From Pyronema omphalodes (taxonomy: Eukaryota; Ascomycota; Pezizomycetes; Pezizales; Pyronemataceae), in contig JAJJXM010000010.1 of NCBI GenBank assembly GCA_024516155.1, positions 186,001 through 250,000 of the forward strand: DNA of 64,000 bases, written 5' to 3'. The stretch's first letter is position 1. Every line of letters starts with the position of its first letter. The translations under genes were made by a program, and so were the position numbers. Of the stretch, positions 46,420-57,662 are shown in pieces. The notes beneath the pieces are model-generated. The model was not told the origin of the DNA, searched no databases, and saw nothing but the letters and a program-made list of their open reading frames with translations.

Positions 46420-47862
46420 ATGGTTCGCCTCCCTGAATGCTCCAAAATTCCACAAAAACTAACCAAAATGGTAGAAAATTAAAGCACTCTCCCGCTCTGC
46501 GGAAACATACAACCCACTGGGAACCACTGCTGTGGTCCAGCCTAGAAACTTGAACCCCGAATTGCACCCGTTCGAGAAAGCCCGTGAATACACCCGCGCC
46601 TTGACAGCTGTTAAGATGGAGCGCATGTTCGCCAAACCCTTCATTGCTCAGCTCGGAAACGGACATATTGACGGAGTCTATTCTTTTGCTAAGGACCTCA
46701 AGCGTCTCGACACTGTTGCTTCTGGATCGGGTGACGGAGAGGTTAAGATTTGGGATTTGGTCGACAGGAAGGAGGTTATTAGCGTGAAGGCTCACGAGGG
46801 AATTGTGAAGGGATTGTGCTTTACTTCAGTTGGAGGATCTCGCAGACTACTTTCTTGCGCCACCGACAAGACCGTGAAGCTCTGGGACCCCGAGCTCAAC
46901 AGAGACGGAAATAACGCCCCCGTGGCTACCTACTTCGGAGAGCAAGGATTCAACGCAGTTTCGCACCACCGTAACGACCGCAACTTTGCTACAGCGTCTG
47001 GAGTTGTTGACATCTGGGACTGGGACAGACAGAAGCCTATCACCACCCTCCAATGGGGTGCTGACACCATCAACACCGTCAAGTTCAACCAGTCTGAGAC
47101 TTCCGTCCTCGCCTCCGCCGGTGGTGACAGAACCTTGATTCTCTACGACCTCCGTACCAGCTCTCCCCTCGCTAAACTCGTTACTACTCTCCGCAACAAC
47201 CAAATTTGCTGGAACCCTATGGAGCCTTTCAACTTTGCTACTGCGAACGAAGACCACAATGTCTACATTTTCGACATGCGCAAGATGAACCGTGCCCTCA
47301 ACGTTCTCAAGGACCACGTTGCTGCCGTTATGGACGTTGACTTCTCTCCCACCGGAGAGGAGCTTGTCACAGGATCTTACGACAGAACCGTCCGTATCTT
47401 CAAGGCCCGTGAGGGACACTCTCGGTATGCTCTTCAAGTTTCTGAAATATGTGCAAGTGATGCTAACATTATTATAGCGATGTCTACCACACCAAGCGTA
47501 TGCAGCGCGTCTTCTCCGTTGCCTTCACTACCGACACCCGCTACGTGCTCTCCGGATCTGATGATGGAAACGTCCGTCTTTGGCGTGCCGAGGCCTCCGC
47601 CCGCTCCCATGTTCGCTCTGCTAAGGAGCGTACTAAGCTCGAATACGATGCTGCTCTCAAGGAGCGTTACAAGCACTTGCCGGAGATTAAGAGAATTGCC
47701 AGGCACAGGCATGTACCGCAGCCTATCAAGAAGGCTGGAGAGATTAAGAAGGAGGAGGAAGCCGCTATCAAGAGGAAGGAGGAGAACAGAAGGAGACACA
47801 GCCGGAAGAAGGACATGCGCAGGATACCGCAGAGAGAGGCTATGATTGTTACCCGGGAGTAA
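46420..47862 (+). CDS. SOF1: SSU processome WD40 protein Sof1 (DCAF13)
   Basis: Part of the U3 snoRNP/SSU processome needed for 18S pre-rRNA processing in the nucleolus. Exons 46420-46422, 46475-47424 and 47478-47862 give 445 residues, the same as human DCAF13. The first coding exon appears to be just ATG: the intron 46423-46474 (GTTCGC donor, CTAAC branch, GTAG acceptor) is required to reach KIKALSRSAETYNP, the family N-terminus, which otherwise has no ATG. Then come QPRNLNPELHPFEKAREYTRAL, KMERMFAKPF and about six WD40 blades (for example SGSGDGEVKIWDL, SCATDKTVKLWD, SAGGDRTLILYDL, TGSYDRTVRIF, SGSDDGNVRLW). The Sof1-specific C-terminus is the RSAKERTKLEYDAALKERY basic helix, LPEIKRIARHRHVPQ and a Lys/Arg-rich tail. 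Confidence 0.94.
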
Positions 47863-48073
47863 GATCTCGTCGCATGCGGCGAGTGATATACGAAGGAGGC
47901 ATGAAGGACAAATAAAGGGAAATGGTGGTGATTTTACATAACGGCGTTTTGGTTTGGGTTAAAAGTTAACTTTATGTATGCTTGCTTTTGGTAGAAGAGG
48001 ATATTAATGAACTACAATTACAATACAACGTTCATGTTTTCCCTCGTGCTAAAAACTCCTGGGTATTCCTCCA

Positions 48074-48852
48074 CTAACATTGCTTACTATGATCCCACTG
48101 ATCCGCATCTGGATGAATTGGTGGCGAGGGAATATACTCCCTAATCTTTGCCTTATGATGTCTATCAGTCCCGAATCTCTTATCCCGATCATCAACACAA
48201 GCTCTGAACCCCTCTGTTTCCTTCACAAAACTCGCCATAAGCTGTGGCCTTCCTAGGGGTAGCTTATCGCCTCTATCAACCTGCCACATGTGCCATGTCT
48301 TTCCATAAAGATTTACCACCTCCTCCATTTCTTTGTTCTCGGCAATCTCCCAGACTGCATCAGGCATCAAACTACCACTAGGCTTTGGCATCACCAACTG
48401 GCCACTCTTCACCTCGAAAACATGGGAGTGCCAGAGTTTTCTTTCCTCAGGATCAAGGCCTTCATAAAGCTCTCTTGTGATCATGTATTCAATACCGATT
48501 AGACGAGCGTTAGGAGTGGGAGCATCGAAGATGAGACATTGTCTAGAGAGGGTGAACAAGTGTTAGCGAATGATATTCATGATTCGCCAAGATTAAAATG
48601 TGAAGAAAGGATGGAATAAAAGGATGAGGGTACAAACCTGACTTCCTCACTAACATGCATACAATAATGCTGGGCCTCAACTCTTCTTCCAGGATCATCG
48701 GCATAAATATGGAAAGCATTCAAGTATGCACAAACATTCTTCAATGGGAGGAATTCTTGGACCATGCAAGCGCCTGTTTCGATTACTTTGGAGGAAGCGG
48801 AGACAGGTTTTCCGGGGACATTGGGATTGGTTTGGGTATCGAAAGGAGGCAT
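48074..48852 (-). CDS. OBAP-like (DUF1264) protein
   Basis: Exons (minus) 48852-48638 and 48542-48074 give 227 residues; the 95-nt intron has a CTAAC branch and lies between EEVR and QCLIFDAPT. Resembles the DUF1264 family, named after plant oil-body-associated proteins OBAP1/2, which help keep lipid droplets stable in seeds. Diagnostic segments: [101 protein letters not shown] and [12 protein letters not shown]. Conserved His and Cys (HYCMH, WHSH) may be structural. No membrane segment is visible. A role in lipid droplets in fungi is inference from the plant family. Convergent with SOF1. Confidence 0.88.
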
Positions 48853-49714
48853 TATGGCGGAGCGAGTGATCCGATGTTGAGTATTGAAGATAAATTTTGA
48901 GGAGGAGAAATTGAGAAGAGAGTAATTGCGATATTTGGATTTCTTTTATTTACCTTATGACGTCAATGGTTATTAAGTTGATGCGCATTTTGCCTGTCGC
49001 TTGACGTCAGATGTTGCCCGCCGCTCTCCGCTTCCGGCATACGCATTTATTGACTGCATTTCTGTGCCTTGAAAAAATAAAGATATCAAGGTACAGATTG
49101 GTCCAATATTTATTTCAAGGTTTACACGAAAACTTGCTGTGTGCATAGGCGTCGTTGCTAAATATATTGGGTGGGAACCCGGCGTTGGAGACGATCGCCG
49201 GCGGGCCCGACTACAATACAGTAGCGAGACCCTTTTTTTTTTAAAAAAAAATCAAGCTGTGGAAACCCTAGTCCCCTAACAACATCAGGCGAACGGCAAC
49301 CCATACTTTCTGAGAAATTTCCTTTTTACATCACGTTCAGACTTTCAATCACTCTGATATAAATTGTTCACTATGCCCTCCACTTGAAGTACGACGGGTC
49401 AAAATTGACCATTCAACATAGGCATCAAAATCCAGACACTACTCCTGCATGAAGAATAACTTGTTTTGGCATAAAATTTTGAGGCCAGACCAAAGTACGT
49501 GCGCAGTAATTGCGCTTCTTCGACCTCTCGTGATCGGCGCTGACTATATGCGGGCTCATCGCAGGATGAAATCACAAATACGGCTAGTGCAAGTTGATGA
49601 CCAGGGGTGGTGAGAGTCACGACTGTCAGGCGGGGTGAGCACAAGTGCCCCGCCAAAATTGCTGCGGCGGCTTGTCTCTCTCCAGTAACCAACTCACGGA
49701 TACCAAACATCAAC
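48853..49714. promoter_or_regulatory. divergent upstream region, OBAP-like / asparaginyl-tRNA synthetase
   Basis: About 860 bp. A T8/A9 junction (49230-49250) could form a small hairpin. A TGACGTCA-like half (TGACGTCAATGG) is at 48958-48969 and a TTGACGTCAGATG at about 49001-49013; ACGTCA is the core bound by CRE-type bZIP factors. No gene seen. Confidence 0.45.
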
Positions 49715-51637
49715 ATGGCTGAGGCAGCTGAGATCGCCGCTAAGACCGCTGACCTTACGGTCTCTGACAAAGGTAGGTTATAGTCAATTCTTCGTGAATT
49801 CTTTTTTTTATATCTTGATATCAATACTGATCGCGTGAAGTCTTCTACATCGACGAGGACACTGGCAACGACGATGCCTCCACCGCCGGAACCCAGGAGG
49901 CTCCCTTCAAGTCTCTTCTCGGAGCCATGATCGCAACCGCTGAGTCCGCCCCTGGAGCCAAGTTCGAGTCCCGCAAGTCCGTTACTGGAACTCCTGAGGA
50001 GACCCGCGCCGAATACAAGCCCGTCGCTAAGGCTGCTATCAAGAAGGCTACTTCTGCCTACCAGGCCCACGTCAAGAAGCAGGCAAAGGCTGCTGAGCTC
50101 GCCGCTAAGGAGGCCGAGCAGAAGGCTGCTAAGGATGCTCAGCTTGAGGCTGCTAAGGCTATCAAGATCACTGAGGATGCCAGCTTGCCCGCTGCTAAGA
50201 AGCTCAAGATCAAGGACTGTGTCAACCACCGTGACACCCGTGTCAAGGTCTCCGGATGGGTCCACCGTATGCGTCCCCAGAAGAACATGATCTTCATCAC
50301 TCTCCGTGACGGATCTGGACTTCTTCAGTGCATTCTCACCGACAAGGACAACCTCACCAAGACCTACGATGCTCTTACTCTCACTCTCGAGACCACCATC
50401 ACTCTTTACGGAGAGATCAAGAAGGTTCCTGAGGGATCCCACGCTCCTGACGGACACGAGCTCCACGTCGACTACTACGAGGTTATCGGACGTGCTCCCG
50501 GAGGAGATGAAGCTATCTCCAACATCGTCGCTCCCGACGCTGACCCCACCACCAAGTACAACAACCGTCACTTGACCATCCGTGGAGACATTGCCTCTGC
50601 TACCCTTAAGGTCCGTGCCGCCGTCGTCAAGGCTTTCCGCAAGTCCTACGACGACCTTGGACTTTTGGAGGTTACCCCTCCCTGCATGGTCCAAACCCAG
50701 GTCGAGGGAGGATCTACCCTTTTCGAGTTTGACTACTACGGAGAGAAGGCCTACCTTACCCAGTCTTCCCAGCTCTACCTCGAGACCTGTTTGCCTTCTC
50801 TCGGAGATGTCTTCTGTATCCAGGAGTCTTTCCGTGCTGAGAAGTCTCTCACTCGTCGTCACTTGTCTGAGTACACTCACATTGAGGCCGAGTTGGCTTT
50901 CATTACCTTCGATGACCTCTTGTGCCACTTGGAGGAGATGATCTGCCGTACCATTGACACTGTCTGGGCCGACCCCCAGATCCGCAAGTTCATCCAGGAC
51001 CTCAACGAGGAGGCCAACAAGGAGGAGAAGCGTAGATTCGAGAAGGGTGAGGTCACCGAGATCAAGCACTACGAGTTCAAGCCCCCTCAGCGTCCCTTCA
51101 AGCGCATGACCTACGTCGATGCCATCCAGTGGCTCAACGAGCACAACATCCCCAACGAGGATGGTGAGCCCCACAAGTTCGGAGACGACATTGCTGAGGC
51201 CGCTGAGCGTCGCATGACCGACATTATCAACTTGCCCATTTTCTTGACTAAGTTTCCCGTTGAGATCAAGGCTTTCTACATGAAGAAGGACCTCCAGGAC
51301 CCCCGTGTCACTGAGTCCGTCGATTGTCTCATGCCCGGTGTTGGTGAGATTGTTGGAGGTTCCATGCGTATGGACAACCTTGACGAGCTTCTCGCTGCCT
51401 ACAAGCGTGAGGGTATTCCCGCTGAGCCCTACTACTGGTTCACCGACCAGCGCAAGTGAGTTATCCCAATATATGATTAATCAGTGGATGATGCTAATGT
51501 GTATTCTTAGGTACGGAACCACTCCTCACGGAGGATACGGAATTGGACTTGAGCGTTTGTTGGCCTGGATGTGTGGACGCTGGACCGTCAAGGACTGTTC
51601 TCTCTACCCTCGCTGGATGGGACGTTGCACTCCTTAA
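49715..51637 (+). CDS. DED81: cytosolic asparaginyl-tRNA synthetase
   Basis: Class IIb synthetase that charges tRNA-Asn. Exons 49715-49772, 49841-51455 and 51511-51637 give 599 residues. Order: a short leader (MAEAAEIAAKTADL), the fungal N-terminal segment FYIDEDTGNDDAS, an Ala/Lys/Glu-rich helix (about residues 75-120), the OB-fold anticodon domain (VKVSGWVHRMRPQKNMIFITLRDG) and the class II core. Motif 2 is CIQESFRAEKSLTRRHLSEYTHIEAE and motif 3 GTTPHGGYGIGLERLLAW, the latter just after the second intron. The LTRRHLSEYTHIEAE context and overall layout favour AsnRS over AspRS. Codon use is strongly biased to C/T-ending codons, as in highly expressed genes; this bias also creates a long spurious antisense frame. 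Confidence 0.95.
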
Positions 51638-51905
51638 ATTAAGTATCTATAATGATTGTGGACATTGGTTTGGGACGGGTTACTCAAGTCATATCTTTTC
51701 GATGTTTTGTTGGATGTATTTTTTGTTTTCTGGGGGTAGAAAAATTACAGCGGATGCATTTTCATATCAACAACAATTGTTCGCCTTGGCCATACGGGAT
51801 TCTATAATCAAAACAAAGAGTTACATTTCCGGTACGCCAAAATAATATTAACAATTACACAGCCATGCCATGTCTATCTATACAAACTCATTCCCCAGCC
51901 GCCCA

Positions 51906-52559
51906 TTAACTCTGTATCTTTGCATGCTTAAAATATTTCATACCAACCCAAGCCACGACTACCCAAACCCATGCCATAACGCATGTCAAAATAGTAATTG
52001 CCGGATAATAACCTGGAATTGGGAATTCGCTATTAAATGTTTTTTCGCCGCCCACCGATCTCGGCCAACTCTGTGTCATCATCAGCTTTTGTCCATCCAT
52101 AATAATAGTAACAAGGGGACTAACCTTTGGTTTCGTTCCCCAAGCCCAATCCCAAACTCCAATAACGCTCCCCATGCCGACCACAGTCACAATCCAGGTA
52201 CTCGCTAGGACAACCCAACCCCAGTACTCAGTATCCACAGCGCTTTGGAGCTCATTGAACTCCTGGACCTTTTTCGGGACTTTTTTTACTTCGTATTGTG
52301 AGTCGTCGGAACTGTAGTCGCTGGATTCGAGGGAACTGTCGGAGTCGGAGTCCGAGTCGGGGATCGGCGGTACCTGTGGCGGTGGTAAAGTTCCGGGTCT
52401 TGGTCGTAGAAGAACATTGGAACGTAGCGACCGCCCTCGTAATCGTTTCTTGGGAACGGGCATTAATTGCGGTGGATTTGAGGAGGAGTTGCTGGAGCGC
52501 CGTCGCGGTGAAGCATTGGTGCTCGCGGCGTAAGGACTGGCATTATGTGAGGTGCTCAT
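51906..52559 (-). CDS. PIG-Y-like two-helix membrane protein
   Basis: Intronless, 217 residues. The first 105 residues are disordered and Ser/Pro/Arg-rich, with a DSDSDSDSSLESSD acidic run that looks like a casein-kinase target. The C-terminal half has two membrane helices: WGWVVLASTWIVTVVGMGSV (about residues 113-132) and AITILTCVMAWVWVVVAWVG (about 186-205), joined by a lumenal-size loop with GVWDWAWGTKP and PIPGYYP. This layout resembles fungal proteins assigned to PIG-Y, the small subunit of the GPI-GlcNAc transferase that starts GPI-anchor synthesis at the ER. The call rests on recalled similarity of the helix-loop-helix segment. The alternative is an unnamed fungal membrane protein. Confidence 0.6.
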   Translation of the reverse strand: MSTSHNASPYAASTNASPRRRSSNSSSNPPQLMPVPKKRLRGRSLRSNVLLRPRPGTLPPPQVPPIPDSDSDSDSSLESSDYSSDDSQYEVKKVPKKVQEFNELQSAVDTEYWGWVVLASTWIVTVVGMGSVIGVWDWAWGTKPKVSPLVTIIMDGQKLMMTQSWPRSVGGEKTFNSEFPIPGYYPAITILTCVMAWVWVVVAWVGMKYFKHAKIQS

Positions 52560-53032
52560 GCATTTGTGTTCGATTGAGGTATGGAATTAAAAAAATAACT
52601 GGAGCTCGTGGGTGGGTTGATCTGTATCTGTTATATATATAAAAAAAACCTTTTGTTGAATTTGTTGTGGCGGTGTTGAAAATCTTCGGAATTGTCAGAG
52701 CTACAGTCGGACACTCTGGCGACACGAAGGTGGGACACCGATAGACAGGTCGACGCGCCGTTGTGGAAAGCTATTGATTACGTACGGAATTTGGTAACCT
52801 GGGATTTACCCGCGTTTGCCGACATGATGGCTCACTCGAATGGACCGATAGTAGCGATAGCGGGGTAGGATCTGCGACCGGAGGCCCCGTGTTTAATACC
52901 CCCGCGCCGCAACCAGGAGATTGAAGATCCCACTGCTTGATAACCAACAACTTGTCCTCTTCTTTCGCTGTGGATATATCTCGAGTTCCATCTTTAATTT
53001 CATCGTCCTAATACCCTACAACAAACAAAATA
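52560..53032. promoter_or_regulatory. divergent upstream region, PIG-Y-like / PMI40
   Basis: About 470 bp between opposite start codons. A TATATATA element at about 52632-52640 lies 75 nt before the PIG-Y-like ATG on the minus strand. Nothing else recognised. Confidence 0.45.
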
Positions 53033-54556
53033 ATGCTTCCAGTACCTCTTTTTCAGCTTCAATGCGGTATGCGATGACGTAGCCTTTTTCTCACCAATAG
53101 CTTAAGCTAACCGCCCTCTGATGTGACAGGAGCCAATTCTTACGATTGGGGTACTACTTCCTAAATACGCTCAGCACATTTATGCTCCGAAACCGTATCG
53201 TAACCGCCTTTTAGGTAAAATTGGTCACGATTCGGCCGCTGCGCGCTTTGCCGCTGCTACTGAGAGCTCCGGTTTCCAGATAGAGTCCAACAAGCCCTAT
53301 GCTGAGGTACCTACCCTCAACCCATTATACATGATTTCCTATTTGCTAATAATATCATAGCTATGGATGGGAACTCACCCCTCAAACCCTTCAAAAGATG
53401 TCGCCACTGGCCGCACCCTTCTTGAGCTCGTAGAGACCAACCAGGCACTCCTCTCCACCCCCGTCGTCGAGCGCTACGGCCAGAAGCTTCCCTTCCTTTT
53501 CAAAGTTCTCTCTATCCAAAAGGCTTTGTCTATCCAGGCGCATCCTGATAAGAAGCTTGCCGAGCGTCTACACGCCGAGGACCCCAAGAACTACCCTGGT
53601 ACCACTACTTCTGCGCCCCTCACAGGCCATCTCTAACAGGCCCAGATGACAACCACAAGCCCGAAATGACCATTGCGGTCACTCCATTTGATGGATTCTG
53701 CGGTTTCCGTCCTCTTGAGCAAATCTCTAGCTTCCTCCAGTCTATCCCTGAGCTCCATGAGCTTGTCGGCGAGTCCGCCGCCGCTTCTTTCGTTTCCGCC
53801 GTCGCATCCACTGCCACTTCCACTGATGAGGCTACCATCTCCCAGAACAAGACCGCACTAAAATCTCTCTTCAACTCATTGATGACGTCCTCCCAGGAAA
53901 GAATCGCCGAGCTTTCCAAAAAGCTTGCTGCTCGTGCCGAGTCCGAGGGAAAGAACTTTGGAGGCGAGTTCGGAGGACAGGTCCTTGCCGACTTATTGGT
54001 CAGGCTAAATGGACAGTTCCCTGAAGATATTGGATTGTTCTGTGCGCTGTTTTTGAACTACATTACCCTTCAGCCTGGAGAAGCTATTTTCTTGCGCGCA
54101 AACGACCCCCACGCCTATTTATCCGGTGATATTATTGAGTGCATGGCGGCTTCGGATAATGTTGTCCGTGCGGGTTTTACTCCCAAGTTTAAGGATGTTA
54201 AGAATTTGGTGGAGATGTTGACTTACAGTTATGCGCCTATTGAGGCACAGAAGATGAAGCCTGAGGTTTGGGAGAAGGGCGATGGACAGGGAACTTCGAT
54301 CTTGTACAACCCTCCAATTGATGAGTTTTCAGTTGTCAAGACGGAGTTGAAGAAGGGTGGAAAGGAGACTTTCCAGGGAGTTGAGGGGCCTAGTATTATG
54401 ATTGTTACTGAGGGAGAGGGAGAGATTAAGGTTGGACCTAAGCGGGAATCGCTGAAGAAGGGATTAGTGTTCTTTATTGGTGCTACTGCAAAGGTCGAGT
54501 TGTCTGCTGAGCAGGAGGGCTTGACTGTTTTCAGGGCGTTTTGTGAGATTAAATGA
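53033..54556 (+). CDS. PMI40: mannose-6-phosphate isomerase
   Basis: Zinc enzyme converting fructose-6-phosphate to mannose-6-phosphate, the entry to GDP-mannose for glycosylation, GPI anchors and cell-wall mannan. Five exons: 53033-53066, 53130-53150, 53215-53306, 53361-53598 and 53646-54556 (431 residues; yeast 429). Exon 2 is only 21 nt and encodes the core of ANSYDWG. Family motifs: [47 protein letters not shown] (zinc ligands Gln and His), [21 protein letters not shown], the [23 protein letters not shown] zinc-site region and [19 protein letters not shown]. For the fourth intron I chose the GCCCAG acceptor over an upstream ACAG because it restores [10 protein letters not shown] exactly. 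Confidence 0.96.
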
Positions 54557-55287
54557 CTAGCGAATACCGCGAGGTTGTAGTAGTGGGACGGATGTATTAT
54601 TGGGTAATTGATATCTTTTTGGCTTAACAATAATTTTTTGTCCATTGATTATGTTGTTATAACCTTGACTCATGGCGTTAGAATCTTTCTTGGCATCCAA
54701 CCCCTAATTCATAGCTGCTCATGCGCGCCTCAACTCCCTATGTACATACTGCTCAATCTCTCCCCCATCGGAATTTTTCTTGGCTGGTGACACGTGATAC
54801 ACAGTAGCATGACTGCATTACTCCTCATTGAAGAAATATTCGGTTACTATTGGTCACGATGTAAGCCTTCTCGTAATTAAAGTTGTGCATTCCATTAGGC
54901 AACACACAAGGCACAGCTCTCCATGCAGTTACCTGCAGGTTAAGCGTAAATTCGCTTATTTTGGCTTGGCTATCAATTTATATCCAATCACATTTTCCAG
55001 CGGCGGACAATCCGAATATACAGCTGAATGCTAAGGCGAATCAGGAAAGACCTTAAGAACATAACCAGGTTCGCTGCCAGTTGCAACTATATATGCTGCT
55101 GCGCATTCGCATAGCCAGCATGTCTCTTGTCTGCAGAGCCAGAGATGGCTGCTGCCTGTCGTATTCCCTCAAATACCTTTTGTACTGCGAATAATCTTCA
55201 GCTTCGAGATACTGGAAGAAAACTCTCTACGGAAATAATTCGAAAAGTCATTCAGAGATCTATTAGTAGCTCGAGATATCTTCGGAA
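54557..55287. other. intergenic
   Basis: About 730 bp with the PMI40 3' UTR and the promoter of the next gene. Small frames at 54608-54790 and 54828-55034 are not supported. Nothing notable seen. Confidence 0.5.
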
Positions 55288-56872
55288 ATGAGGGTTTCTT
55301 ACCCCTTCGCTCTCGTCGTCGTCTCTTTCGTCACTCCGGCAACTGCTCGCGTGCTGTTGTTCCCTTCTCCAACTCCTACGTCGACGGATCCAACTACGAT
55401 TCCTCATCCTACTCCTGAGATCACACCTGCTCCTATTCCTATTTACTACGAAGATATATTACGCCGTCGAGCACCATCTCCAGCAACTAAGCAAGATGAT
55501 CCAACTTCAAAATGCGCCGTTTCCTGCGGAAATGGTTACTGCTGTCCATCAGACACTGTGTGTTCATTGCCCAAAGACGGCCCACCACAATGCCTTCCGT
55601 AAGTTTTCATCCATATCCCCTAATCCCCTAATCCCCACCTACTAACCCACCCGTAGAAAGCTCTCCAAAAGACAAACCAGCTACGACTACCAAGCCGCTC
55701 TAGAAGCGCAAATCTCCTCCATAATGAGCAGCGCCATGTACGATGCCAACAACCAGTTATCCTACTACACCAATCTCTACAACATAAACCTCAACAACTA
55801 CCTTTCCACCTACTGTAGCTGTACCTACAACCAACGAAATCCTTACATCTCCTCCATTTTATCATCCTTCAGCCAAGCCTACCTCTCCCCACAAACTCGT
55901 TCCACTTCAAGAAATAACTACACCGCATCCCCCCGGAAAACAAGCTATCCAACCAGCAATGCAACCAACTCCCAAAAGCCACCGTCAACAACAGCAATAG
56001 TAGTAGTCTCCGTCGTCGGGGCCGCGGTGTTAATCATCATAGGCCTTCTTATCTGGTGGTGCTGCAAAAAATGCGCCTGCTGCAATAAACGAGGGCAAAG
56101 AAATAAGAAAAACAAAGACCCACCCGCAATAGTAGTACCAGTAGAAGGGAAAGCCCTTGGAGCTGCTGCTGCTTCAATGACCGGCGGAGTATTCTCACCA
56201 ACAAACAATAACTATCCACAAGGAGGAAATAACACGGGACTAAGAGGAGGCGATATACAACGAAATCAACAGGGTTTATTGCCGAATAGAACGCTTTCTA
56301 CAGTCTCGAATGATACGTCGATGTCGGTTGGTGTGGCGCCTGCTTTACCAGCCGTGGCTCATGGACCGATGGTACAGCCTATACCGAATGTTATCCCTTC
56401 GCCTGGGACTGGGGCTATAGCTCATCGGAATTCTGCGCCGGTGTTGGGTGGTGTAAATTACCAGCAGCAGCAACACCAGCATCAGTTGCGGAACCAGCAG
56501 TCGCTGGGAACTGTTCCAGAAATGCAGGCGAATGATAGAGTCCAAGATTGGCGGAATGGCGTAGGGATGGGGATACCGGTGATGCCGGGTGTACCAGAAG
56601 CTCCGGGTGATATGGTACAGGTACAGAGACATAATTCTGGGGGTCCACCGGCTTATCAGCAGGTTGCGGATATACAACAAATCCAGCATGCACAACAGCC
56701 AATGCAACCACAGCAGCCGATGCAGGTACAGGAATTGGAAGGTTGGGGAGTAAATCCGGCTTCGGCGAACCAAATGCAGCAGCAGCAGAATAATAGGGGA
56801 TACTGGCAACGGGGTGCGGTACCGGTTTCTGGGAGTTATCATGAGATGGGACCGGGGAGGTCGGAGAGATAG
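55288..56872 (+). CDS. single-pass membrane protein with signal peptide, Cys-rich ectodomain and Gln-rich cytosolic tail
   Basis: Function not recognised. Exons 55288-55598 and 55657-56872 give 508 residues. Signal peptide MRVSYPFALVVVSFVTPATA (about 1-20); then a Pro/Thr-rich, probably O-glycosylated stretch; a compact cysteine motif CAVSCGNGYCCPSDTVC...C (about 76-102); a dibasic KR site just after the intron; a second Cys region (YCSCTY); a Ser/Thr/Asn-rich stem; one membrane helix TAIVVVSVVGAAVLIIIGLLIWW (about 190-212); a Cys/Lys-rich juxtamembrane patch (CCKKCACCNKRGQRNKK); and a roughly 275-residue Gln/Pro/Asn-rich cytosolic tail. This architecture recalls Mid2/Wsc-like cell-wall sensors, although no WSC domain is present, so a sensor role is inference only. 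Confidence 0.75.
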
Positions 56873-57662
56873 TAAGGAGTAGTAGGTTTTTTTTTTTTTG
56901 TGCTTGAATTGGCGTATTAGGTTTTTTGTTTTCTTTTGGGAGTTCTTGTGATATGCTATCGGTGGGTGATATTGGGTGATACTTGGTGAGGTTGCATGAG
57001 GTTGAGGCTGTGATGGATACCAATGCCATTGAGTTTGTTCATTATGGTACTGGGGATTCTGCAAATAGTTTGAAATTAGTATTTTTGGTGTTATATTTAG
57101 TTGTGGTATTTCTGGTATGTATCAAGTGGAATTTTAGGGAAAAATGTATTTTGAGAATGGAAAGCGAGAGTGATAATATATGATGCTGTGTAGTTAGGAA
57201 AGAAATACATGGTTCGGTACATAGGAAATCATGAAAATTTAAGAAATTAATGAAACCTAGATTGTAGCGTAAAATTGGTTTGCAGATTTACGGAGTAGAA
57301 GAGTGACTTCTGTTTGATGCGAAATATTGAATTTACGATATTGATTAAATCACCAGCTACCTACGCTAGTTGATTCTTCAGCAGTATATCTTCTGTTCAA
57401 CCTCTACTACAAGAGTTCTTGAATCAACCTCCTCTAATTCCCATTTAAACCCTCAGCACTAATCCAGCTCTCTCTGAAACAAACACCCCCCAGGCGCCAT
57501 ACACTCACCTCGCCAAGCACCCTAGCCCCGCCCCCAGAGCCTCCATCACCTGACCCCATCCCGGCCACCACGTAACGTCATCGACGACCCACGCCAGCTC
57601 CCGCACCAGCAACCAGTAACCACCAAACCACCCAACCCACATCCAACAAACCCCATCCCACA
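56873..57662. other. intergenic
   Basis: About 790 bp between two plus-strand genes; 3' UTR (with a T12 run near 56887) and promoter of the MIM2-like gene. A 66-codon frame at 56983-57183 is not supported. Confidence 0.5.

Noticed and set aside
49399..51174. 591-codon antisense open frame with Leu/Val/Ser/Gly-rich translation
   Set aside because: It lies opposite the asparaginyl-tRNA synthetase and is explained by that gene's strong codon bias, which removes antisense stops. The translation has no domain-like pattern.
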